Source: Sulfurimonas sp. HSL-1716
GTDB taxonomy: Bacteria; Campylobacterota; Campylobacteria; Campylobacterales; Sulfurimonadaceae
Direction: 5' to 3'
DNA length: 64,000 nt
Assembly (NCBI RefSeq): GCF_039645975.1
Contig: NZ_CP147918.1
Location: 2,193,567 to 2,257,566 of the forward strand
In this document: positions 57,164 to 64,000 of the stretch, one piece after another
How the letters are laid out: each line of letters opens with the position of its first letter
Numbering within the stretch: position 1 is the first letter of the stretch
Notes under the pieces: generated by a model
Told to the model about the DNA's origin: nothing
Databases searched by the model: none
Seen by the model: only the letters and a program-made list of their open reading frames with translations
Position numbers and translations under genes: made by a program

Positions 57164-59530
57164 ATGATTACAGTCATTAAGAGAAACGGTCGTCAAGAAC
57201 CTCTTGATATTACCAAAATACAAAAATATACATCGGCGGCCATAAAGGGTCTGGCCAACGTATCGCAAAGTGAACTCGAAGTAGATGCACAGATACAGTT
57301 TCGTGACGGGATCACGTCCGAAGCTATTCAAAAAACACTTATCAAAACAGCCGTAGACAAGATAGATATCGACGCACCTAACTGGACATTTGTCGCGGCG
57401 AGGCTTTTCTTGTTTAACCTCTACCATCAAGTAAACGGTTTTACCGGTTACTGTTCGCTTGAAAAATATTTTGAACGCGGAGAGAAAGAGGGGCGCATAT
57501 TAAAAGGTCTCAAAGATATGTATGATCTTGAAAGACTTGAAAAGCATATAGTTCCCGAACGCGACTTGGAGTTCAATTACCTCGGTATTAAAACCCTATA
57601 TGACAGATATCTCATAAAAGACAGAAAAGGGGAGCCCATAGAGCTTCCTCAGCATATGTTTATGGCTATAGCTATGTTTTTGGCACAAAACGAAGAGAAC
57701 AGACATGAATGGGCTGTTAAGTTCTATGATATGATCTCTCAGTTTGAAGTGATGCTGGCAACACCTACGCTTTCAAACGCACGTACGACAAGACATCAGC
57801 TGAGTTCATGTTACATCGGTTCCTCACCGGATAATATAGAAGGTATCTTTGACTCTTATAAAGAGATGGCACTTCTTTCTAAATTCGGCGGCGGTATCGG
57901 CTGGGATTGGACGCAGGTACGCTCCATGGGTTCATCGATCGACGGACACAAAAATGCAGCGGGAGGAACGGTACCGTTTTTAAAAATAACGAACGATATC
58001 GCTATTGCGGTTGACCAGTTGGGAACAAGAAAAGGTGCTATCGCCGTTTATCTCGAGCCTTGGCATATCGATATACATGACTTTTTGGATCTCAAGAAAA
58101 ACTCCGGTGAAGAGCGCCGTCGTGCGCACGACCTTTTTCCTGCACTATGGATAAACGATCTTTATATGAAGCGTGTAGAGCAAGACGGTATCTGGACTCT
58201 TTTTGACCCGTATGATTGTAAAGAACTTACCAACCTGCATGGCGCAGAATTTGAAAAACGTTATCTTGAACTGGAGCAGGACGAATCTATCATCAAAGAA
58301 CGCGTAAAAGCGAAAGATCTCTGGAAGAAAATCCTTTTGAGCTATTTTGAATCAGGCTCTCCGTTCTTGTGTTTTAAAGACAATGCGAACCGTGCAAATC
58401 CTAATAACCATTACGGGATCATCAGAAGTTCGAATCTATGTACCGAAATATTCCAAAACACTGAACCCAACCACTATCTCGTAAAGATAATATTCGAAGA
58501 TGGAAACTATATTACGTATGAAGAGGATGAGCTTGTAAAAGTTGACAGCGGTATAGAAAAAGAAGCAAAAAAAATAACAGCACTGGATTCTCTGGGCGGA
58601 CAAAAAATATATATCGTGGAAAAAGAAAAAGTAGACGGTGCGACAGCCGTTTGTAACTTGGCATCTGTCAACCTTTCACGCATCAATACAAAAGAGGATA
58701 TAGACAGAATCGTTCCTACCGCCATCCGTGCACTTGATAACGTCATAGATCTAAACTTTTACCCGTTGGAAAAAGTAAAACGCACTAACACGAGAAGCCG
58801 TTCTATCGGTCTGGGTGTCATGGGCGAAGCGCAGATGCTGGCGGAGCAGGGTATAGAGTGGGGAAGTCAGGAACATTTTGACAAAATAGACGAGATCATG
58901 GAATCGGTAAGCTATAACGCTATCTCCGCTTCGTCCGATCTTGCCGTTGAAAAAGGAAAATATCCCGAGTTCGAAGGTTCAAAATGGAGCAACGGGATCA
59001 TGCCGCACGATCATGCAAATGCAGAGGTAAGAAATCTGGTAGACCGCGGCGGACTTTTTGCACCGGCATACGAATGGGACGAACTGCGCAAAAAAGTAAA
59101 AGAGCAGGGTATGAGAAACGGTTACTTGATGGCCGTTGCTCCTACGAGTTCTATTTCGATTCTTACAGGAACCACTCAAGCCATTGAACCTGTATTTAAA
59201 CGCAAGTGGTTTGAAGAGAACTTGAGCGGACTTATTCCTGTCGTTGTTCCGAAACTTTCACCTGAGACTTGGAGCTATTACACATCGGCATACGAACTTG
59301 ATCAGCGAATACTCATTAAAGCTGCCGCTATACGTCAAAAATGGATCGACCAAGGCCAAAGCTTAAATATCTTTATAACGCTCGATAAAGCAAGCGCTAA
59401 GTACCTTAACGACATCTATATGCTTGCATGGAAAATGGGGCTTAAATCTACATACTATCTACGTTCTCAATCACCTGAAACGGCAAGCGATGTAGAGGAC
59501 CGTTCTATGGAATGCGTCGGTTGCCAATAA
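57164..59530 (+). CDS. nrdA: Class I ribonucleoside-diphosphate reductase, alpha (large) subunit
   Basis: Reduces ribonucleotides to deoxyribonucleotides with an NrdB radical subunit, which is not in this window. An ATP-cone sits at the N-terminus (residues 1-90, ITVIKRNGRQEPLDITKI). Active-site cysteines are in RHQLSSCYIGSS near 213, NLCTEIFQNT near 424 and TAVCNLASVN near 494. The C-terminal shuttle pair is ECVGCQ at the very end. The 788-residue length is normal. GCAGGAT precedes the start. A small unassigned gene follows 1 bp later. Confidence 0.95.
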   Translation: MITVIKRNGRQEPLDITKIQKYTSAAIKGLANVSQSELEVDAQIQFRDGITSEAIQKTLIKTAVDKIDIDAPNWTFVAARLFLFNLYHQVNGFTGYCSLEKYFERGEKEGRILKGLKDMYDLERLEKHIVPERDLEFNYLGIKTLYDRYLIKDRKGEPIELPQHMFMAIAMFLAQNEENRHEWAVKFYDMISQFEVMLATPTLSNARTTRHQLSSCYIGSSPDNIEGIFDSYKEMALLSKFGGGIGWDWTQVRSMGSSIDGHKNAAGGTVPFLKITNDIAIAVDQLGTRKGAIAVYLEPWHIDIHDFLDLKKNSGEERRRAHDLFPALWINDLYMKRVEQDGIWTLFDPYDCKELTNLHGAEFEKRYLELEQDESIIKERVKAKDLWKKILLSYFESGSPFLCFKDNANRANPNNHYGIIRSSNLCTEIFQNTEPNHYLVKIIFEDGNYITYEEDELVKVDSGIEKEAKKITALDSLGGQKIYIVEKEKVDGATAVCNLASVNLSRINTKEDIDRIVPTAIRALDNVIDLNFYPLEKVKRTNTRSRSIGLGVMGEAQMLAEQGIEWGSQEHFDKIDEIMESVSYNAISASSDLAVEKGKYPEFEGSKWSNGIMPHDHANAEVRNLVDRGGLFAPAYEWDELRKKVKEQGMRNGYLMAVAPTSSISILTGTTQAIEPVFKRKWFEENLSGLIPVVVPKLSPETWSYYTSAYELDQRILIKAAAIRQKWIDQGQSLNIFITLDKASAKYLNDIYMLAWKMGLKSTYYLRSQSPETASDVEDRSMECVGCQ

Positions 59531-59531
59531 G

Positions 59532-59903
59532 ATGAGGCCGTTAAGCAAAAACGAGATAAAGAGTTTTTTGTCTCGTTTTGAAAGATTTGTCGATTCACAA
59601 ATAAGATCCATAACCGTTTTGTCGCCTACGGTCATCGAAGTAAGAGTAAGTACTCAAGACAGTGCACTCGGTTTTGACTGGATAGATTTATCTTTGGAAC
59701 TCTCAAACGTCAGCGAAGCAAATCTGATAGATAACGGTAAACTTGCATACCTTGATATGACAGAAGGGATGAGCATTGTTTTTGAAGATAACAGGTTTGC
59801 TTTTTGTTATGGAGATTACAGTTCTATAAGAAGTGCAAAAGACTCTGCGCTGTTTGTTATATGCGACAGCATTAAATATGAAGAGCTGCCTTTTTCAGGT
59901 TAA
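59532..59903 (+). CDS. Small conserved-looking protein of unknown function
   Basis: A 123-residue protein, acidic and soluble, starting MRPLSKNEIKSFLSRFERF and containing a mixed strand/helix core with WIDLSLELSNVSEANLID and CYGDYSSIRSAKDSALFVICDSI. I do not recognise the family. It starts 1 bp after the nrdA stop, so it is almost surely translated from the nrdA message, which suggests a link to nucleotide reduction or simple operon hitchhiking. It overlaps the end of the convergent phosphatase gene by 9 bp. Confidence 0.65.
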   Translation: MRPLSKNEIKSFLSRFERFVDSQIRSITVLSPTVIEVRVSTQDSALGFDWIDLSLELSNVSEANLIDNGKLAYLDMTEGMSIVFEDNRFAFCYGDYSSIRSAKDSALFVICDSIKYEELPFSG

Positions 59904-60335
59904 CTCTGCAAACATAACGGTAACACAACTCTCTATCATCTCATAGACTCTGTCAAATCCTTCGAATCCGTCAAAGAAATACGGATCGGGAACATCTTCA
60001 TCGTTATACCCGAATGATCCGAGTTTGTATAGATTTTTTGCACCCAAACGTTTTAGATCGTTGTAGTTACTCTGATCCAAGGCGATAACATACTCAAACT
60101 CTTCAAACTCTTTTTTTGTTATCTGTGATGCCTTAAAAGATGAGATGTTGATCCCGTTCTTCCGGGCTACTTTTACCGAATTGGCACACGGTGTCTCTCC
60201 CACATGCCAGTTACCTGTTCCTGCAGATGAAACTTTTACAACCAGAGCCTTCTCATCTGCAAGCTTTTTTGCAACACCCTCCGCGATAGGAGAGCGGCAG
60301 ATATTTCCAAGACAAACAAATATAACAGAGTTCAT
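59895..60335 (-). CDS. Low-molecular-weight protein tyrosine phosphatase
   Basis: A 146-residue cysteine phosphatase. The P-loop VCLGNICRSPIAEG at residues 7-20 has the C-x5-R-S signature, and the general acid Asp is in DVPDPYFFDGFEGF near 112. In bacteria such enzymes often act on polysaccharide-export tyrosine kinases or as general phosphatases; arsenate reductase is unlikely because the extra Cys pair is missing. It is last in the order ruvC, PhnA-like, phosphatase on this strand. Confidence 0.88.
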   Translation of the reverse strand: MNSVIFVCLGNICRSPIAEGVAKKLADEKALVVKVSSAGTGNWHVGETPCANSVKVARKNGINISSFKASQITKKEFEEFEYVIALDQSNYNDLKRLGAKNLYKLGSFGYNDEDVPDPYFFDGFEGFDRVYEMIESCVTVMFAELT

Positions 60336-60348
60336 AACTTCTACGGTT

Positions 60349-60900
60349 TTACGCTTTTTTCAAAAACTCTGTTTTCAGATAGATCTTCATACCGTTTACA
60401 CGACCCTCTATATGGCCTTCGACATCCGCAGGAATCGTTATGTTTCTAACAGTTGTTCCGCGCTTTGCCGTAAAGCCCGCACCCTTAACGTCCAAATCTT
60501 TTAAGATGACAACGCTGTCTCCCGCTTTTAAAACAACACCGTTAGCATCTTTTACGACCACTTCATTACCGCTGCTCATACCTGCTTCAGCCCAGGCTTT
60601 CTCATCATCTTCAAGATAGAGCATATCCAGCAGGTCTTGGCGTCCAAGTGCATTTAAAAGTCTGTACGACATCACTTTAACGGCAGGAACTTCACTCCAC
60701 ATACTGTCGTTTAAACAATTAAAATGTGTTTCGTCCAGTTCACCGTTTTCTATCTGGGCTTTACAAGTAGAACAGATTAAGATCGATTGTTCGCTGCTTC
60801 CGTCTGAAGGAGCTACCTCCAAAACGGATAGATTTTCTTCACTTCCACATAGTTCACATCTGTTTGAACTGCGATCTATTAACTCTTGCTCTACGTTCAT
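60349..60900 (-). CDS. PhnA-domain (YjdM-like) zinc-ribbon protein
   Basis: A 183-residue protein with an N-terminal zinc ribbon (CELCGSEENL near 16 and CSTCKAQI near 42), a helical middle and the C-terminal PhnA SH3-like domain: VVKDANGVVLKAGDSVVILKDLDVKG near 117 and GHIEGRVNGMKIYLKTEFLKK at the end. The name comes from E. coli phosphonate loci but the family is not required for phosphonate use; its role is not established. The start at 60900 is chosen because AAAGGTG lies eight bases upstream; a longer frame to 60948 is unlikely. Confidence 0.85.
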   Translation of the reverse strand: MNVEQELIDRSSNRCELCGSEENLSVLEVAPSDGSSEQSILICSTCKAQIENGELDETHFNCLNDSMWSEVPAVKVMSYRLLNALGRQDLLDMLYLEDDEKAWAEAGMSSGNEVVVKDANGVVLKAGDSVVILKDLDVKGAGFTAKRGTTVRNITIPADVEGHIEGRVNGMKIYLKTEFLKKA

Positions 60901-60954
60901 ATTGACACCTTTTATTGATTTTAGATGCAATTTTACTACTTTTGCCATTAAAAC

Positions 60955-61440
60955 TTAATTTTGCGAACCGAGTCTCACCCTTTGCGAATGTGTTATGGCA
61001 ACGGCAATGGCATCCGTTATATCTAGCGGTTTGATCTCTTTTTTGATGTTTAGGAGTTTTTTTACCATAAATGAAACCTGCTCTTTGTCTGCTTTTGCCT
61101 TTCCCGTCAGCGCTTTTTTTATCTGAAGCGGAGTGTATTCGGCAAATGTGCCAAACTCCTGAATAAGCTTTAACATCAACGCTCCGCGAAACTGTGCAAG
61201 TTTTATGACGGTTTTGGGATTATGGGCATAGAACATACTTTCTACCGCAACTTCGTCTATCTTGTGCGAAGTGAACAACTGTTCTACCGCTTCTGCCATC
61301 TGCGGAATTTGAAACTGCAGATCTTCTGCTTTCATCTTCACAAGTCCGGCTTCTATTAGAGTGATCTTACCTTTTTCCAAAGAGATGATCGCGTATCCCA
61401 TATTTCTTGTTCCCGGATCGATTCCTAATATATTGATCAT
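60955..61440 (-). CDS. ruvC: Holliday junction resolvase RuvC
   Basis: Endonuclease that cuts Holliday junctions in complex with RuvAB. The first catalytic Asp is in [15 protein letters not shown] (residue 7), [24 protein letters not shown] near 64 carries the Glu, and [12 protein letters not shown] near 140 has the last two acids. Length of 161 residues is normal. It starts at the upstream end of the ruvC-phnA-like-phosphatase run. Its upstream region is a 238-bp A/T-rich gap shared with the divergent chemoreceptor gene. Confidence 0.95.
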   Translation of the reverse strand: MINILGIDPGTRNMGYAIISLEKGKITLIEAGLVKMKAEDLQFQIPQMAEAVEQLFTSHKIDEVAVESMFYAHNPKTVIKLAQFRGALMLKLIQEFGTFAEYTPLQIKKALTGKAKADKEQVSFMVKKLLNIKKEIKPLDITDAIAVAITHSQRVRLGSQN

Positions 61441-61678
61441 TTTTTTCCTATTTTAAATATCGTCAATTGAATATTATATATCTAAAAAAGCTTTATGCGA
61501 TTAATTATGACAAAAATTACCGTCTAAACAAAATATCACTTTAAAAATTTTCAAAAAAACACTTATATTAACATTTTTTAAGAAATGTGACGATTTATGT
61601 TACAATTTTGTCGCGATTTTTTTTACTGAATATGACATGTATACGAAAATATAATTTCTTTATTTGAAAGGATATCGA
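61441..61678. other. A/T-rich promoter region between ruvC and the chemoreceptor gene
   Basis: Holds no gene. It is strongly A/T-rich with several candidate -10-like A/T hexamers, none convincing. An AAAGGATATCGA ribosome site lies at the end before the chemoreceptor ATG. Confidence 0.4.
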
Positions 61679-63937
61679 ATGTTAAAGAACATGACCATTA
61701 GAAAAAAGCTGGTTTTTTTAAGCGTTATAGTTATTACCGTTATAGGTATATTGTCTGCAAAGATCTTTTACGAAACATGGAACAATTATAAAAATATCAA
61801 AGAAGCTTCCTCTTTGCTGAGTCTTTCGGTAAAGATGAGCGCCGTACTGCATGAGCTGCAAAAAGAGCGCGGTGCCAGTGCAGGATATCTGAGTTCCAAA
61901 GGAACAAATTTTGTAGAGATCCTTCCTAAGCAATATATCTCCACCGATACCAAGATAAAAGAGTTAAAGAACTATATAGATGCGAATCCCTCGGCATTCA
62001 CGGCAAAAGTAAACAAAGAAATTGATCTCGCCTCAATAGCTGCAATGAGAAGTTCCGTAAGATCCCAATCCGCTGCGGTAAAAGATGCCGTCAAGTTTTA
62101 TACGGATATGGACGGCAGGATCATAGACACTATCTCCTATTTTTCCACCATCCCAAAAAACGGTACTTTAAAAATGAGCTTCAACAGCTTTGTGATCTTT
62201 ATCAGCTCCAAAGAGCGTGCCGGTCTTGAAAGAGCAATCTTAGCCAGCGTTTTTTCAAAAGACAGTTTTTCCAGAGAAGATGCGGCAAAATTCGTTTCTC
62301 TCGTATCCCAGCAAAAAGTACTTACAAATCTTTTTATGCGAACGGCAGGCAAACAGACTCAAGAAGAATATAAAAAGATAAGATCCGACAGCTCTTTTGC
62401 GGAAGTGGAAAAATATAGAGAGATAGCGATGTCGAAAAACAGCGGTTTCGGTGTCGACTCGACTGCGTGGTTTAAGACCATAACCGGCAAAATAAATAAA
62501 CTTAAAGAGTTTGAAGATTCACTATCAAGCAGCTCTTTACATATCGCCTCTTCACTCGTATCTTCATCGTTTTTATCCCTTATGATCGTAGCCATCTTTT
62601 GTATATTCGTAGTCCTTCTTGTCTTATACCTGACAAGAAATGTATCAAACGCTATATCGGCTTCCATAGACAAGCTCAAGAGGATTATAAAAGATATAAC
62701 GACTAACGGGGATCTCTCCATCGCCGTCAACGATACAACGGCCGTGAAAGATGAGATGTACGAGATCACACAGCTGCTTTCCATACTGATAGACCTCACT
62801 AAGGATCTGACATACAGGATCAATACTTCCGTGAACAAAGCATCCAAAGGAGATTTTAGTTATAACCTAGACGATACCGGATTAAAAGGAGATTTTGCAA
62901 AAGCGATCCATAATGTCAAAGACGGTATCAGTGCCATGAAACAGTCACATGAAAAACAGAAATTTATCAATTTTAGCACAAGAGTAAGAGAAATAGGAAA
63001 TATCGGGCTTGGACTCGGGCTTATTCAAAATGAACTGATAAATCTCATAAGCGAACTCGGAGATATCAAGACTACTACCAAAAACACGGCGGAAATATCC
63101 GATGAATCGAAAAACACTGTCGAAGATATTCTAAAAAGACTGCAAAAGCTCGTAGAACAAACAAACGACAGCAATATGTCCATAGGAGAATTAAACGAAA
63201 GGATAAACGAAGTCACATCTGTCGTCGACCTGATCAAAGATATTGCCGAACAGACAAATCTGCTGGCTCTCAATGCAGCCATAGAAGCGGCCAGAGCCGG
63301 TGAAAACGGCCGCGGGTTCGCCGTCGTCGCCGATGAGGTAAGAAAACTGGCAGAAAGAACGCAAAAAGCGACCGGAGAGATAACCATCTCTATAAACACG
63401 ATGAAACAAGAATCAAGCATCATCCTGGAAAAATCGGAAACTATGAATACTCTTGCAGATGAAGTCTCCGCTTCTGTTTATAATTTTAATACGGTAATGG
63501 ACGGCTTGAACATGGACGCAAACTCTATGGCTGATGAAATATACGAAATGGAAAACAAAGCTTTCATAACTCTTGCGAAAATAGACCATATTATATATAA
63601 ATCCAATGCTTACGATTCTATTGTCGCCGCCGATAAAAACAAATCGTTCGGCTCTCATACAGAGTGCCGTCTCGGAAAATGGTACGAAAGCGACGGTAAA
63701 GAACGTTTTGGAGACACCGACGCATATAAACTGGCTTATACGCCGCATAAAACCGTTCATGAAAGCGTACACAAAGCCGTTGCATATTTTGAGGATAAGG
63801 ATATCAGAATAGAAAATGAAAATCATATATTGGAGTATCTAAGAAACATGGAAAAAAACAGCGACGAGCTCTTTTCTCTGCTTGACGCCATGATGAGCGA
63901 ACATATAGAGAAAAAGAATTTCCGGGAGATAGAGTAA
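61679..63937 (+). CDS. Methyl-accepting chemotaxis protein with NIT sensor and C-terminal CZB domain
   Basis: Inner-membrane chemoreceptor of 752 residues. TM1 is at about 10-30. The periplasmic sensor (about 35-295) contains [19 protein letters not shown], typical of NIT (nitrate/nitrite-sensing) domains. TM2 at about 300-322 is followed by HAMP, then the conserved signalling tip [20 protein letters not shown] at about 520-540. The C-terminal CZB domain near 645-720 has [11 protein letters not shown] and [11 protein letters not shown], zinc-binding His/Cys residues. The start at 61679 is chosen for its ribosome site; 61664 is less likely. The ligand is unproven: the sensor type suggests nitrate or nitrite and CZB suggests zinc or oxidant sensing. 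Confidence 0.9.
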   Translation: MLKNMTIRKKLVFLSVIVITVIGILSAKIFYETWNNYKNIKEASSLLSLSVKMSAVLHELQKERGASAGYLSSKGTNFVEILPKQYISTDTKIKELKNYIDANPSAFTAKVNKEIDLASIAAMRSSVRSQSAAVKDAVKFYTDMDGRIIDTISYFSTIPKNGTLKMSFNSFVIFISSKERAGLERAILASVFSKDSFSREDAAKFVSLVSQQKVLTNLFMRTAGKQTQEEYKKIRSDSSFAEVEKYREIAMSKNSGFGVDSTAWFKTITGKINKLKEFEDSLSSSSLHIASSLVSSSFLSLMIVAIFCIFVVLLVLYLTRNVSNAISASIDKLKRIIKDITTNGDLSIAVNDTTAVKDEMYEITQLLSILIDLTKDLTYRINTSVNKASKGDFSYNLDDTGLKGDFAKAIHNVKDGISAMKQSHEKQKFINFSTRVREIGNIGLGLGLIQNELINLISELGDIKTTTKNTAEISDESKNTVEDILKRLQKLVEQTNDSNMSIGELNERINEVTSVVDLIKDIAEQTNLLALNAAIEAARAGENGRGFAVVADEVRKLAERTQKATGEITISINTMKQESSIILEKSETMNTLADEVSASVYNFNTVMDGLNMDANSMADEIYEMENKAFITLAKIDHIIYKSNAYDSIVAADKNKSFGSHTECRLGKWYESDGKERFGDTDAYKLAYTPHKTVHESVHKAVAYFEDKDIRIENENHILEYLRNMEKNSDELFSLLDAMMSEHIEKKNFREIE

Positions 63938-64000
63938 AAGTTTAATTCACCGATGTGAAAAATCACATTCACATATATTTTGTCTCCTGTTTAATGTACT

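Noticed and set aside
63953..63968. Inverted repeat ATGTGA/TCACAT after the chemoreceptor gene
   Set aside because: The stem is only six A/T-rich pairs with a four-base loop, too weak to call a terminator with confidence.

Overview
The window looks like a chromosomal segment of a Campylobacterota (former Epsilonproteobacteria) bacterium, most likely a Sulfurimonas/Sulfuricurvum-type chemolithotroph. The basis is the character of the 16S gene, c553-like cytochromes beside the cbb3 oxidase assembly genes ccoI and ccoS, a class I ribonucleotide reductase, the rsmA-rnj pair with an extended RNase J, and tight gene packing with many 1-17 nt overlaps. The genus is my inference; no database was searched. 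I see no prophage, insertion sequence, integrase or CRISPR array.

Layout. (1) 1-13135, cell envelope: a carbamoyltransferase cut by the window edge, an MBOAT acyltransferase with an SGNH-like partner, a GT9 glycosyltransferase, UDP-glucose dehydrogenase, then a co-directional block of an LTA-synthase-like sulfatase, a TIM-barrel-like protein, a PAP2 phosphatase, a second LTA-synthase-like sulfatase and heptosyltransferase waaF. (2) 13143-17895 (minus): a LOG-family protein, PEP synthase and a beta-CASP metallo-hydrolase. (3) 18019-26127: ADP-heptose synthesis (hldD, hldE, gmhA, gmhB) interrupted by two cytochromes c, ccoS, ccoI and a half-size asparaginase-like gene. (4) 26293-31792 (minus): one rRNA operon, 16S-tRNA-Ala-23S-5S, with a consensus promoter and visible processing stems. 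(5) 31971-43060: BI-1 family protein, ThiD2-like protein, BioC-like methyltransferase, znuABC, secG, frr, pyrE, a KefB-like antiporter, pyrG and recJ. (6) 43066-51586: an HTH regulator with dyad repeats upstream, a PAS-GGDEF-EAL protein, fliI, folE, two unassigned lipoproteins, RNase J and rsmA. (7) 51760-63937: hisF, a nucleosidase-like gene, rlmN, a 37-residue membrane peptide, a long AT-rich noncoding stretch, a pseudouridine synthase, purB, nrdA, a small phosphatase, a PhnA-like protein, ruvC and a NIT-CZB chemoreceptor.

How the genes fit together. Regions 1 and 3 jointly make and decorate an LPS-like surface: heptose is made by gmhA-hldE-gmhB-hldD, transferred by WaaF, and UDP-glucuronate comes from Ugd. 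The MBOAT/SGNH, carbamoyltransferase, sulfatase-fold transferase and PAP2 genes would add or remove acyl, carbamoyl and phospho-alcohol groups. ZnuABC is a complete zinc importer whose ATPase ends in six histidines.

The most striking noncoding signals are two exact copies of the 16-bp parS (ParB-binding) palindrome 287 bp apart at 54731 and 55018. One is intergenic and one lies inside the pseudouridine synthase reading frame, next to an AT-rich gene-free stretch with a DnaA-box-like nonamer. This suggests a chromosome-segregation centre here. The two-sulfatase block at 6303-12117 is the best candidate for an undescribed enzymatic system.
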